Shown here: piece by piece, positions 11,449 to 20,393 of the stretch | Layout of the letters: each line of letters begins with the position of its first letter | Position numbering within the stretch: position 1 is the stretch's first letter | Origin: Microbacterium rhizomatis | GTDB lineage: Bacteria; Actinomycetota; Actinomycetes; Actinomycetales; Microbacteriaceae | DNA length: 64,000 bases | Direction of reading: 5' to 3' | NCBI RefSeq assembly: GCF_008710745.1 | Contig: NZ_VYSA01000001.1 | Span: 1,550,001 to 1,614,000 of the forward strand | Program-made: the position numbers and the translations under genes | The notes under the pieces: generated by a model | Told to the model about the DNA's origin: nothing | Databases searched by the model: none | The model's input: only the letters and a program-made list of their open reading frames with translations

Positions 11449-13266
11449 TCATACGGCGTGCTTCGGGCTCCGGAACACGGTCGCGAGCGCCGCGAGCAGG
11501 GCAGCCGCGAGGAGCCCGTTGCCGAGCGTGCGGTCGCCGAACGCCGTGAGCGCAGCGAGATCGATCGGCGTGGACGGGTCGCGGGCGAGCGCGGAGAACG
11601 CGACCACCGTCAGACCGAAGAGCGCGTTGGCGAGGAACAGCAGCACGCGAGCCGACCGGGGGTACCGACGCGAAGTGCCGTTCGCCCGTTCGGCACCGGT
11701 GAGCACCGCCCAGACGAACCCGAAGAGGATGAAGGCGAATCCGGTGAAGCCGAAGAACACGCGAAGCGGATCCTCCACGAACGTCCGCTGGTCGAACAGT
11801 GCGGCCAGCAGGAAGGTCACCCCGAGCGCCGCTCCGCGTTCGACGGTGAGCGAGCGGCGCAGCACCAGCCAGATCAGCATGAGCACCGCGGCGACCGTGA
11901 CGGCCACCGTCACGCTGGTGCCCGTCCACGCCCACTCGGCGAGGCCGAGCAGCGCGAAGAGTGCCTGACTAATGATCACGAGGCCCAGCGCCACGAACAG
12001 TTCGGGACTGACATCGCGCCCCCGCCGGGCATCTCGCACGCTGAGCGCGATCAGCCCGAACCCGACGACGATGCGCGTGGCGGCCACCACCGACTCCTGA
12101 CTCAGCCAGTCCGCCATCGACGAGAGCACCTGCGCGGGGCCGTCGGCGAACGTGTAGGTGTAGACGACGCCCGAGCCGATGTAGAGGATCGTGGCGGGGA
12201 AGACGCCGATCGTGAGCGCCATCGCCAGCGGCTGCGCGATCCGGCCGAAGTTCGCTTCGAGAGCGGCCGGCGCGAGGCTCGGCCCGCCCGGGCCGGGTCC
12301 CCCTCGGCCGGATCCTCGCTGACGAAGGCGACCGAGGGCGACCCAGCATCCGGCCACGACCGCGACGAGCAGGAGGGCGACGACCAGACCCTGCCACCGC
12401 CCGATGTCACCGTCGACGGCCGCGGCGACGACGGCCCACGTCCGCCAGATCACGAGCGCGGCGAGCACGGCGACTCCGAGACCGAGCGGCAGGTGGCGCC
12501 GCATCGAGGTGACCGATTCGGTCGCCATCGCGCACGACAGCTGCGCCACCGCAGCACCCGCGGCGACCGAGACGGGCACCGCGAGCGCGGCGATGTTCTG
12601 CATCGTCGAGGCGAGCGTGACAGGTGCGATCTCGAGCCCGAATGCGGCCGAGCGCTGCGCGACGATCCAGAAGGGCACGGCGACGCCGGCGCTGATCGCG
12701 CCGAAGACGACCGCGAACTCGCCCCACGCGTAGGTGCGGCGCCGGCGGACGATCACGAGCGCCCACACGCAGCCGGCCGCCACCCCCGAGACCACCCGCC
12801 CGACCGGCACCTCGCCCTGTACGTCGTTCGCGCCGATCGAGACCAGCACCAGCGTCGTGAGGACCGTCATCGCGACCGTCAACCACATCGGGGTGTGGAG
12901 GGCAGCGGTCTGCGCCAGCGCGAGCGCGAGCACCACGAGCGCGAGCAGGGGCCCGACCGCGATCTGAGGGAACGACAGTTGCGACGTGCCGGGCGACGCA
13001 CTCACCTCCGAGACGGCGCGCAGCGAGCCCGCGGTGACGATCGCGACGGCGGCGACGGCGTACGCGACGAGTGCGATCACGCCGACCGGCGCGAGCCCGC
13101 GCGGCCAGCGATCGGCCCGCAGGCGGCCATGGCGGACGGGATCGACCAGTACCAGCATCCCGAAATCCGCGATCACCTTCGGGATCGATGCGAGCGCCGC
13201 GACGATCCGCCCGCTCGCGCTCGGGGGCGCCGCTTCGGGGCCCGCGACGGGGGAGGTGGCGGTCAC
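11449..13266 (-). CDS. polytopic membrane protein of unknown function
   Basis: A 605-residue, strongly hydrophobic protein with roughly a dozen or more membrane segments and a short cytoplasmic N-terminus (TATSPVAGPEAAPPSASG). Examples of segments are VGVIALVAYAVAAVAIVTAG, IAVGPLLALVVLALALAQ and VTVAVTVAAVLMLIWLVL. I do not recognise the family. The GTG start at 13266 overlaps the stop of the upstream beta-propeller gene in a GTGA junction, so the two are almost certainly co-translated. A working pair of an exported propeller protein and a multi-pass membrane partner is plausible but not demonstrated. The gene ends 153 bp before sucC. Confidence 0.8.
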   Translation of the reverse strand: MTATSPVAGPEAAPPSASGRIVAALASIPKVIADFGMLVLVDPVRHGRLRADRWPRGLAPVGVIALVAYAVAAVAIVTAGSLRAVSEVSASPGTSQLSFPQIAVGPLLALVVLALALAQTAALHTPMWLTVAMTVLTTLVLVSIGANDVQGEVPVGRVVSGVAAGCVWALVIVRRRRTYAWGEFAVVFGAISAGVAVPFWIVAQRSAAFGLEIAPVTLASTMQNIAALAVPVSVAAGAAVAQLSCAMATESVTSMRRHLPLGLGVAVLAALVIWRTWAVVAAAVDGDIGRWQGLVVALLLVAVVAGCWVALGRLRQRGSGRGGPGPGGPSLAPAALEANFGRIAQPLAMALTIGVFPATILYIGSGVVYTYTFADGPAQVLSSMADWLSQESVVAATRIVVGFGLIALSVRDARRGRDVSPELFVALGLVIISQALFALLGLAEWAWTGTSVTVAVTVAAVLMLIWLVLRRSLTVERGAALGVTFLLAALFDQRTFVEDPLRVFFGFTGFAFILFGFVWAVLTGAERANGTSRRYPRSARVLLFLANALFGLTVVAFSALARDPSTPIDLAALTAFGDRTLGNGLLAAALLAALATVFRSPKHAV

Positions 13267-15089
13267 GGGCCGATCCTCGTCGCTCCGGTCGCCGTGTCGA
13301 AGATCCACACCTGGTCGGGGAGCGCGACGAGGTAGCGCGCCGCCGCCGTCCCATCGGCCTCGACCGGCCACTGCTGCCCCTGCGCTCCGTCCGCGTCGAT
13401 CAGCCGGGCGGCGCCGCGCCCCTCGACGATCACCGCTTCGTCGTCCGACACCATCCGGTCGGCACCGGGCGATCGCCAGGCCGGCGCCCCGCTGGCGGCG
13501 TCGAACGCGATGAGGTCCTCCCAGGTCAGGGCGATGATCCGTCCTGCGACCACGGCGAGCTGATCGACTCCGGTTCCGGCGGACGAGACCCACTCCGAGT
13601 GCCCGTCGGCGCCATCCAGCCGCGCGACGCTCGTGTCGTCGGCCGCCGCGTACACGGCGCCGCCGACCGCCGTCAGCGCCGTGATCACCGGGCCGTCGAC
13701 CGTCCAGCTCACCGTGCCCTCATCGATCGAGACCGCCGTGATCCGGCCGGTCTGGTCGGCGACGACGACCGTGCCGCCGTCGCGGACGAGGTGGGTCAGA
13801 CCGTCGCCCGAGAGGGGTGCATCCCAGCGCTCGGCGCCGGTCGCAGCATCCACATCCGTCAGGGTCCCGTCCGATCCGGCGATCAGGATGCCGGTGCCGC
13901 CGTCGCCGATCGGCGGGACGAAGACGATGTCGGCGAGGGGACGGTCCCAGCGCCGCGTGCCGTCCGGCGCGTACGCGACGAGCCGCCGCTGCGAGGTCGC
14001 CACGACGATCGCATCGCCGATCGCCGCCAGGACCGTGACGTCTCCGCCCGGTCGCACGATGCGGTTCTCGACGAGTCCGGCCGGCTCGCCGCCTCCCGAC
14101 GCGGTCAGGAACGAGACGTCACCGGTGTGGATGTCGGCCACGACGATCGTGTCTCCCACCGCGATCGGCTGCAGCGCCGGCGAGAGTGCACGGGGTGTGG
14201 GCCCGAACGTCGCATCGACCGCCGTCGGCGAGACCGCCTGCGCCCGCCAGAGCTCGGGCGACGACCACTGCGACACGGCGGTGTCGTTCGTGACGCCGCG
14301 CGCCGTCGGAGCCACGACCGGGACGGATCGCCGCGGAGCGGCGCCTCCTGTCGAGGTCGATGAGGCCACGATCCCGGCTCCCGGGCACCAGAGAGACACA
14401 TCGTCGATCGTGATCGGGGCGGCCGGCGCGACGCCGGTGGCGCGGAACACGAGGTGGGCCTCGACTTCGACGCACCCGTCGACGGCGAACTCGCGCACCG
14501 CCGGGTCTTGCGGCGCGCGGGCCGCGAACCGTGCTGCGTAGTCGAAGCTCACGGCCTGCGTGCCGTCTCCGCCGGGGACCGCGGAGTGGGCCGTGCCCTC
14601 GCTCGACCACGACGATCCGGGGCGCGCGTCCGCGGCGAGCACCCGCAGTGCCGGTGTGTAGACGAGCCCCGTGGAGGTGCCGGTCGTCATGACCAGACCC
14701 ACCGCGCCCCCGTCGAGCGAATACAGGTCACGTGGGGCGGATGCCGGATCGGTTCCTCCAGCCCACACCACCGACCAGTTCGCCGCGGTGCCGATGGAGT
14801 CGATCGAATAGTCGCTCCAGGCCGTGAAGAGCGCCTGCTGGGCGAACTCGAACAGCACCGATGCGCCCACGGTCCGGCCGTTCTCGCGCTGCACGACGTC
14901 CGTTCCTGTGCGTACCCAGTCCGCCGATCCGTCGGCCGGAACGAAGACACCCGCCGCCCCGGGAGGGTCGGGGGCGCGCACGTCCGCGGCTACCAGGAGC
15001 GCTCCCGCGCCCATCGCGACGACCGACGTCACCGACACGGCCGCGATCAGCCGTCGTCGACGCCGACGACCCGCCACCCCCACTGGCAT
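13263..15089 (-). CDS. membrane-anchored PQQ-type beta-propeller protein
   Basis: About 608 aa. The N-terminus has a run of arginines and then one hydrophobic segment (LIAAVSVTSVVAMGAGALLVAA), so the rest is probably outside the membrane. The C-terminal half (from about residue 300) is built of repeated propeller blades such as GDTIVVADIHTGDVSFL, VVADQTGRITAVSIDEGTVSW and ALTWEDLIAFDAASGAPAW, the pattern of PQQ-like/WD-like repeats. No quinoprotein active-site motif is evident, so an enzyme role is unlikely. The start is uncertain: ATG at 15089 is used, but a GTG at 15110 is also in frame and neither has a strong ribosome site. It is coupled to the downstream membrane gene by a GTGA overlap and is divergent from the TetR gene at 15181. 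Confidence 0.8.
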   Translation of the reverse strand: MPVGVAGRRRRRRLIAAVSVTSVVAMGAGALLVAADVRAPDPPGAAGVFVPADGSADWVRTGTDVVQRENGRTVGASVLFEFAQQALFTAWSDYSIDSIGTAANWSVVWAGGTDPASAPRDLYSLDGGAVGLVMTTGTSTGLVYTPALRVLAADARPGSSWSSEGTAHSAVPGGDGTQAVSFDYAARFAARAPQDPAVREFAVDGCVEVEAHLVFRATGVAPAAPITIDDVSLWCPGAGIVASSTSTGGAAPRRSVPVVAPTARGVTNDTAVSQWSSPELWRAQAVSPTAVDATFGPTPRALSPALQPIAVGDTIVVADIHTGDVSFLTASGGGEPAGLVENRIVRPGGDVTVLAAIGDAIVVATSQRRLVAYAPDGTRRWDRPLADIVFVPPIGDGGTGILIAGSDGTLTDVDAATGAERWDAPLSGDGLTHLVRDGGTVVVADQTGRITAVSIDEGTVSWTVDGPVITALTAVGGAVYAAADDTSVARLDGADGHSEWVSSAGTGVDQLAVVAGRIIALTWEDLIAFDAASGAPAWRSPGADRMVSDDEAVIVEGRGAARLIDADGAQGQQWPVEADGTAAARYLVALPDQVWIFDTATGATRIGP

Positions 15090-15180
15090 GCGGCAATGAT
15101 AGGGCCGCACCGCGGTCCGCGAGGGGGTCGCGCCGTTGCGGTCTCACGGGCCGCCCGGGCTCGACGGCTAGGCTCTCGCC

Positions 15181-15879
15181 ATGAGCGACACCGCGACATC
15201 CTCTCCCTCGCGCACGGCCGTCGCCAACACCGTCGCGGCCGCTGCGATCGAGCTGTTCGCCGAGCAGGGGTTCGACCAGACCTCCGTCGAGCAGATCGCC
15301 CAGGCCGCCGGGGTGTCGCGCTCCACCTTCTTCCGCCAGTTCGGCGGCAAGGACGACGTCGTCTTCGCCGATCACGAGCAGCTGCTCGCAGAACTCAGGG
15401 AGTACCTCGACAAGCCGCACCGCAATCCGTGGGAGGCGGTGTGCGAAGCATCCGTGCTCGTCTTCCGCCACTTCGCCGCCGATCCCGAGCTCGCCCGCCG
15501 GCGCTATGTCGTCGTGCGGCAGGTGCCGGCCCTGCGAGACCGCGAGATCGTCACCGTCTTCCGCTACGAGCGCCTGTTCGACGAATACCTGCGGCGGGCC
15601 ATCCCCGATCTCGACCCCCTCGACGCGGTCGGCTTCTCCGCACTCGTCACCGCCGTGCACAACCACGTCCTGCGCCAGCTGCTCCGGGGGCCTCGGCGCG
15701 TGCCGGTGACCGTGCTGCGGCGCGCGCTCGACGATGCGATGATCCGCTTCGGCGTGCATCCCGATGCCGCCACACCGCGCGACGACGACATCGCCATCGC
15801 CGTGTTCCCGCGCCGGATGCCCTCGGCCGAAGTGGCGCGCCGGCTGCGCGAACGCCTCGGCGGGTATCCCCACAGCTGA
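15181..15879 (+). CDS. TetR/AcrR-family transcriptional regulator
   Basis: A 232-residue regulator. The N-terminal helix-turn-helix is clear (IELFAEQGFDQTSVEQIAQAAGVSRSTFFRQFGGKDDVVFADHE, residues about 22-65), with the usual TetR recognition-helix phrase. The C-terminal domain is a ligand/dimer domain I cannot assign to a ligand. A TAGGCT hexamer 7 nt before the ATG (15169-15174) looks like a -10 box for a leaderless transcript. It reads towards the fabG-like operon 200 bp downstream and could regulate it, but the operator there (15994-16013) matches one in front of a different TetR operon, so which TetR binds is open. Confidence 0.9.
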   Translation: MSDTATSSPSRTAVANTVAAAAIELFAEQGFDQTSVEQIAQAAGVSRSTFFRQFGGKDDVVFADHEQLLAELREYLDKPHRNPWEAVCEASVLVFRHFAADPELARRRYVVVRQVPALRDREIVTVFRYERLFDEYLRRAIPDLDPLDAVGFSALVTAVHNHVLRQLLRGPRRVPVTVLRRALDDAMIRFGVHPDAATPRDDDIAIAVFPRRMPSAEVARRLRERLGGYPHS

Positions 15880-15993
15880 TCCGGCTGCGCTCCGTCGGAG
15901 GATCGGACGAATCTCGGACGATTCGCGACGAATCCTCCGACTTCCGGATGACTCTCCGACTTGTCGACGACGTCCGGATGGGCAGAGACATCA

Positions 15994-16013
15994 CATACCG
16001 GGCGGTCGGTATG
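15994..16013. promoter_or_regulatory. TetR-type operator upstream of the fabG-like operon
   Basis: Perfect inverted repeat CATACCG-GGCGGT-CGGTATG (7-bp arms, 6-bp spacer), 66 bp before the ATG at 16080. A second site with the same half-sites and spacing (one mismatch) lies at 22810-22829. The size and symmetry fit a TetR-family dimer site. Confidence 0.7.
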
Positions 16014-16079
16014 CTGTCGTGCGAAGGATCAGTGCCGACGAAGACGTCGGATGCGCGTCGCCTTCGAAAGGAACGGCTC

Positions 16080-16829
16080 ATGACCAGAACCGCCATCGTC
16101 ACCGGCGCCGCGCGCGGCATCGGTGCCGCGATCGCCCGCCGCCTCGCCTCTGACGGGAACTCCGTCGGCGTCCTCGACCTCGACGAGGCCCACGGCGCCG
16201 AGACCGTCGCCTCGATCCGGGATGCCGGGGGCCGCGCGATCGCCGTCGGGGCGAACGTCGCCGACGCCGCGGAGGTGGCGGCGGCCGTGGCGAAGGTCGA
16301 GTCGGAGCTCGGCGCGCCGACGATCCTCATCAACAACGCCGGGATCCTCCGCGACAACCTCCTGTTCAAGATGACCGAGGACGACTGGGATGCCGTGCTC
16401 TCGGTGCACCTGCGCGGAGCGTTCCTCATGTCGCGCGCTGTGCAGGCCCACCAGGTCGCCGCCCGCTGGGGGCGCATCGTGAACCTGTCGAGCGTGTCGG
16501 CGCTCGGCAATCGGGGTCAGGCGAACTACGCCGCGGCGAAGGCCGGGATGCAGGGGCTCACCAAGACGCTCGCGATCGAGCTCGGGCGTTTCGGCGTCAC
16601 CGCGAACGCGATCGCGCCCGGGTTCATCGTGACCGACATGACGCGCTCGACGGCCGAGCGTCTGGGCGTCGGATTCGACGAGCTCATCGCGCACAGCGCC
16701 GAGCAGATCCCCGTCGGGCGGGCGGGGCAGCCCGACGACATCGCCGCCGCCGCGTCGTTCTTCTGCTCGGAGGAGGCCGGATTCGTCTCCGGACAGGTGC
16801 TCTACGTCGCCGGAGGTCCGCGGGCATGA
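16080..16829 (+). CDS. FabG-like short-chain dehydrogenase/reductase
   Basis: A 249-residue SDR with the cofactor motif TGAARGIG at residues 8-15, the NNAG motif (INNAGILRDNLLFKM) and the catalytic Ser-Tyr-Lys set in NLSSVSALGNRGQANYAAAKAG. The sequence resembles 3-oxoacyl-ACP/3-hydroxyacyl-CoA reductases (GILRDN, GFIVTDMT). In this setting it more likely acts on a 3-hydroxyacyl- or 3-oxoacyl-CoA than in fatty-acid synthesis. AAAGGA 9 nt before the ATG fixes the start. It is first in a four-gene operon and its stop overlaps the MaoC start (ATGA). The operator at 15994-16013 lies just upstream. Confidence 0.9.
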   Translation: MTRTAIVTGAARGIGAAIARRLASDGNSVGVLDLDEAHGAETVASIRDAGGRAIAVGANVADAAEVAAAVAKVESELGAPTILINNAGILRDNLLFKMTEDDWDAVLSVHLRGAFLMSRAVQAHQVAARWGRIVNLSSVSALGNRGQANYAAAKAGMQGLTKTLAIELGRFGVTANAIAPGFIVTDMTRSTAERLGVGFDELIAHSAEQIPVGRAGQPDDIAAAASFFCSEEAGFVSGQVLYVAGGPRA

Positions 16830-17305
16830 TCGCCGCGGCGTCCCCCGCGGCGCTGGCCGCCGCCGTCGGCGGATCCGCCACGGGCGACTGGTTCACGATC
16901 GACCAGGAGCGCATCCAGGCATTCGCCGACGCCACCGAGGATCGGCAGTGGATCCACCTCGACGCGCAGCGCGCAGCATCCGGTCCGTTCGGGGCGACGA
17001 TCGCGCACGGGTACCTCACCCTTTCGCTCCTGCCCCGCCTCACGGTGGGACTCCTCGCGGTCGAGGGCGCATCGATGTTCGTCAACTATGGGCTCGACAG
17101 AGTGCGTTTCGTGCAGCCGGTCGTCGTGGGATCACGGGTGCGGGCGGTGAGCGAACTCACGCGAGTGGATGCCTCGCCACAGGGCTACCGCGCCGCTCTC
17201 ACGACGACGGTCCAGATCGAGGGGTCCGCGCGGCCCGCCCTCGTCGCCGAGACGCTCGTGCTCGTGGTTCCCGAGACGGACAGCCACGAGGCGGTGCCCG
17301 CGTGA
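16826..17305 (+). CDS. MaoC-like (R)-specific enoyl-CoA hydratase
   Basis: A 159-residue single hotdog domain. The hydratase signature is present: DATEDRQWIHLDAQRA followed by GPFGATIAHGYLTLSLLP, containing the Asp and His expected at the active site of MaoC/PhaJ-type hydratases (D-x4-H and the HG loop). It would hydrate a trans-2-enoyl-CoA. The start ATG overlaps the stop of the SDR before it and its stop overlaps the GTG of the kinase gene after it, so it is translationally coupled on both sides. Length is normal for a PhaJ/MaoC monomer. The substrate is not evident. Confidence 0.9.
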   Translation: MIAAASPAALAAAVGGSATGDWFTIDQERIQAFADATEDRQWIHLDAQRAASGPFGATIAHGYLTLSLLPRLTVGLLAVEGASMFVNYGLDRVRFVQPVVVGSRVRAVSELTRVDASPQGYRAALTTTVQIEGSARPALVAETLVLVVPETDSHEAVPA

Positions 17306-18438
17306 CGGCTGGAACCGTCCCCGGACTGGATGTCGCGGGCGCGAGCGCATGGCTCGTCGAGACCCACCCCGAGCTCGCCGACGGCGCGCTGCGCGCCACG
17401 GTGATCGCGGGCGGAAAGTCGAACCTGACCTATCGCCTCGACGGGGGCCTGGTCCCGCTCGTGCTGCGCCGCCCGCCGCTCGGGCACGTGCTCTCGAGCG
17501 CTCACGACATGGCACGCGAGCATCGCGTCATCGCCGCGCTGCGTGGTTCCGCGGTGCCCGTCCCGGAGGTCGTCGACCTCGTCGACGATACGGCCGACGC
17601 GCGCGTGACGGGCACCCCCTTCTTCGTCATGCGGTTCGTCGAGGGACAGGTGCTCGCTCATCGGGCGCAGAACGACGGTCGCTCCCCCGCCGCACTCCGC
17701 TCGGTCAGCATCGAGCTGGCCGAGGTGCTGGCCGATCTGCATGCGATCGATCCCGCACGTGTCGGGCTCGCCGACTTCGGACGTGGTGACGGCTTCCTCG
17801 AGCGGCAGCTGCGGACATGGCGGCGGCAATTGGATGCCTCGCGGTCGCGCGACGTGCCCACCCTCGACCGCCTGCAGGAACGGCTCGGCGAACGTCGGCC
17901 CGAAACGGCGCGCACGAGTCTGGTGCACGGCGACTACCGCCTCGACAACGCGATCATCGCGCCCGATGCCCCGCGGATCGCGGCGGTGCTCGACTGGGAG
18001 ATGTCGACGCTTGGCGACCCCCTGGTCGATCTGGGGATCTTCGGCATGTACTGGAACATCGCCGACATCGCCGAGGACGCGCGAGTGATGCCCACGGCGG
18101 TGGACCCGGCCGCGGGCTACCCCGGCTTCGACGAACTCGTGGACGCCTACGCCGCGCGGGCCGGGATCGCCGTGCCCGCTCTCTCGTGGTACCGCGCCTT
18201 CGCGGCCTACAAGCTCGCCGTCATCGCCGAGGGCATCCACCTGCGCTACCGGTCGGGCGAGACCGTCGGCGACGGCTTCGACCGCATCGGCGACCTGGTC
18301 GAACCCCTGTCGGCCGACGGTCTGCGCCACCTCTCGGGCGATCCGGGCACGGACATCCGGCTCGGCCAGCACCACCACGAGCGGGCCCACCAGGAGCAGG
18401 CCCACCACGGACAGCACCCCCACGGACAGGACCGGTGA
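17302..18438 (+). CDS. APH-family phosphotransferase (ACAD10/11- and LvaA-type acyl-CoA kinase-like)
   Basis: A 378-residue aminoglycoside-phosphotransferase-fold kinase. Visible are the nucleotide-binding N-lobe (VIAGGKSNLTYRL), the catalytic-loop motif LVHGDYRLDNAII (HGD-x4-N) and the metal motif VLDWEMSTLGDPLVDLG. The sequence matches the subgroup that travels with acyl-CoA dehydrogenases, as in animal ACAD10/11 and Pseudomonas LvaA, where the kinase phosphorylates a 4-hydroxyacyl-CoA. It is not expected to be an antibiotic-resistance enzyme. Start is a GTG overlapping the MaoC stop. The last about 25 residues are an unusual His/Gln-rich tail with ten or so histidines, absent from the core fold; it may bind metal or simply be low-complexity drift. 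Confidence 0.88.
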   Translation: MTAGTVPGLDVAGASAWLVETHPELADGALRATVIAGGKSNLTYRLDGGLVPLVLRRPPLGHVLSSAHDMAREHRVIAALRGSAVPVPEVVDLVDDTADARVTGTPFFVMRFVEGQVLAHRAQNDGRSPAALRSVSIELAEVLADLHAIDPARVGLADFGRGDGFLERQLRTWRRQLDASRSRDVPTLDRLQERLGERRPETARTSLVHGDYRLDNAIIAPDAPRIAAVLDWEMSTLGDPLVDLGIFGMYWNIADIAEDARVMPTAVDPAAGYPGFDELVDAYAARAGIAVPALSWYRAFAAYKLAVIAEGIHLRYRSGETVGDGFDRIGDLVEPLSADGLRHLSGDPGTDIRLGQHHHERAHQEQAHHGQHPHGQDR

Positions 18439-18440
18439 CC

Positions 18441-19643
18441 ATGGACTTCTCACACGACGCACGCACGCAAGAGCTGATCGAGAGGGTGCGCACGTTCGTC
18501 GACGACCACGTGCTGCCGGCCGAGCACACTCTCGACGAGCAGCTGGCCGCCGCGCCCGATGCGTGGGGCGCTCCACCGATCGTCGGCGAGCTGCAGGCGA
18601 AGGCCCGCGCGGAGGGCCTCTGGAACCTCTTCCTCCCCGGCGCGGACGGAGCGGGTCTCAGCGCCCTGCAGTACGCCCCCCTCGCCGAGATCACGGGCTG
18701 GAGCCCGCGGCTGGCTCCGGTCACCTTCAACTGCGCCGCACCCGACACGGGCAACATGGAGGTGCTGCACGACTTCGGCACCCCGGCGCAGAAGGAGAGG
18801 TGGCTCCGGCCTCTGCTGGAGGGCAGCATCCGCTCGTCCTTCTGCATGACGGAGCCGGATGCGGCCTCGTCCGACGCGACGAACATCGCCACGCGCATCC
18901 GCCGCGAGGGTGACTCGTACGTGATCACGGGCCGCAAGTGGTGGTCGACGGGGGCGATGAGCCCGGCCGCGCAGATCTTCATCGTGATGGGCAAGACCGA
19001 TCCCGACGCCGACAGGCACCGGCAGCAGTCGATGATCCTCGTGCCCCGCGACACACCCGGGGTTCGGATCGTGCGGCCGCTCTCGGTGTTCGGCTACGAC
19101 GACCGCGATCACGGCGGGCACGCCGAGATCGCGTTCGAGGATGTGCGCGTGCCCGCCGAGAACCTGATCGGCGACGAGGGCTCGGGCTTCGCGATCGCGC
19201 AGGCCCGCCTCGGACCCGGCCGCATCCACCACTGCATGCGCGCCCTCGGCATGGGCGAGCGCGCGCTCGCCCTGCTCACCGCGCGGGCGAACGCCCGGCA
19301 CACGTTCGGCCGGAGCCTCGCCGATCAGGGCGTCATCCGCGAGTGGGCCGCCGAGGCGCGCATCCAGCTCGAATCGCTGCGCCTGCTCGTCCTGAAGACC
19401 GCATGGCTCATGGACACGGTCGGCAATCGCGCGGCGATGACCGAGATCCAGGCCATCAAGATCGCGGTTCCCCGTGCCGTGCAGACGATCATCGATCGCG
19501 CCATCCAGGTGCACGGCGGGGCCGGCGTCTCCGCCGACACCCCGCTCGCCGAGCTGTACGCCGGCGTGCGGTCGCTGCGGCTCGCCGACGGCCCCGACGA
19601 AGTGCACCTGTCGAGTCTCGGCCGCGCCCAGCTGCGTCTCTGA
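18441..19643 (+). CDS. acyl-CoA dehydrogenase, ACAD10/11-like
   Basis: A 400-residue flavoprotein of the acyl-CoA dehydrogenase fold. Features are the N-terminal helical domain, the FAD/substrate loop FCMTEPDAASSDATNI, the middle beta domain (GRKWWSTGAMSPAAQIFIVMGKT) and the C-terminal IQVHGGAGVSADTPLAELYAG. The terminal phrase RLADGPDEVHLSSLG replaces the YEGTxE phrase of ordinary acyl-CoA dehydrogenases, as is common in the ACAD10/11 group. Together with the APH-type kinase immediately upstream this suggests processing of phosphorylated 4-hydroxyacyl-CoA. The ATG at 18441 has AGGA 9 nt upstream; a GTG at 18435 overlapping the kinase stop is the alternative. It ends 15 bp from the convergent SDR gene. 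Confidence 0.92.
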   Translation: MDFSHDARTQELIERVRTFVDDHVLPAEHTLDEQLAAAPDAWGAPPIVGELQAKARAEGLWNLFLPGADGAGLSALQYAPLAEITGWSPRLAPVTFNCAAPDTGNMEVLHDFGTPAQKERWLRPLLEGSIRSSFCMTEPDAASSDATNIATRIRREGDSYVITGRKWWSTGAMSPAAQIFIVMGKTDPDADRHRQQSMILVPRDTPGVRIVRPLSVFGYDDRDHGGHAEIAFEDVRVPAENLIGDEGSGFAIAQARLGPGRIHHCMRALGMGERALALLTARANARHTFGRSLADQGVIREWAAEARIQLESLRLLVLKTAWLMDTVGNRAAMTEIQAIKIAVPRAVQTIIDRAIQVHGGAGVSADTPLAELYAGVRSLRLADGPDEVHLSSLGRAQLRL

Positions 19644-19658
19644 CCGCCGCGCGACGCC

Positions 19659-20393
19659 CTACTTGTGCGGGATGCCCGAGATCATGCCTCCGTCGACGAC
19701 GAACTCGGCACCGCTCGTGAACGCCGACGCGTCGCTCGCGAGGAACACCACGGTGCCGGCCACATCCGCCGGCTCACCGGGCCGGCCGAGCGGGATCTCG
19801 AGGTGCGCGGGATCGATCCGCGTCGTCATCTGCGTGCGGATGAAGCCGGGATGCACCGAATTGGCGCGGATCCCGAAGGGGCCGAGCTCGACCGCGAGCG
19901 ACTGCGTGAGTCCGCGCACCCCGAACTTCGCGGCCGTGTAGCCGTGCAGCCCGGGGCTGCCGCGCATCCCCTCGACCGACGAGATGTTGATGATCGAACC
20001 GTGCCCCTGCGCCTTCATCGCCGGCACGACCGCGCGGCACCCGAAGAACGTGCCGGTGAGGTTGACGGCGATCACGGCGTCCCATTTCGCCGTGGTGAAG
20101 TGCTCGATCGGAGCCGCGTTCGCGATGCCCGCATTGTTCACGAGCACGTCGATCGCGCCGAACGCGCGGAGGGATGCTGCGACCGCCGCCTCCCACTGCC
20201 CCTCGTCCGTCACATCGAGGTGCACGAACGTCGCCCGCTCGCCGAGCTCTGCGGCGAGCGCCGAGCCTTCTTCATCGAGCAGATCGGCGACGACGACCCG
20301 CGCCCCTGCCTCGTGCAGCGCGCGGACGTAGGCCTCGCCGATCCCGCGCGCCCCGCCGGTGACGAGGCAGACCCGCCCGCCCAGATCGCTCAT
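19659..20393 (-). CDS. short-chain dehydrogenase/reductase
   Basis: A 244-residue SDR. It shows TGGARGIGEAY (cofactor glycine motif), VDVTDE-like acidic positions (HLDVTDEGQW), NNAGIANAAP, and the catalytic Ser and Tyr-x3-Lys in NISSVEGMRGSPGLHGYTAAKFG. The C-terminal GAEFVVDGGMISG is typical of the 3-alpha/20-beta-hydroxysteroid and 3-hydroxyacyl dehydrogenase groups; the true substrate is unknown. The ATG at 20393 overlaps the stop of the quinone-oxidoreductase gene (ATGA), making this the last gene of the operon SDR - TetR - oxidoreductase - SDR that starts at 22792. Confidence 0.9.
   Translation of the reverse strand: MSDLGGRVCLVTGGARGIGEAYVRALHEAGARVVVADLLDEEGSALAAELGERATFVHLDVTDEGQWEAAVAASLRAFGAIDVLVNNAGIANAAPIEHFTTAKWDAVIAVNLTGTFFGCRAVVPAMKAQGHGSIINISSVEGMRGSPGLHGYTAAKFGVRGLTQSLAVELGPFGIRANSVHPGFIRTQMTTRIDPAHLEIPLGRPGEPADVAGTVVFLASDASAFTSGAEFVVDGGMISGIPHK

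Noticed and set aside
11401-13335. 644-codon plus-strand frame opposite the membrane protein
   Set aside because: Highly charged low-complexity translation; the minus frame gives clear membrane segments and a GTGA junction.
17302-18438. Aminoglycoside resistance gene
   Set aside because: APH fold only; sequence and operon context fit the acyl-CoA dehydrogenase-linked kinases.
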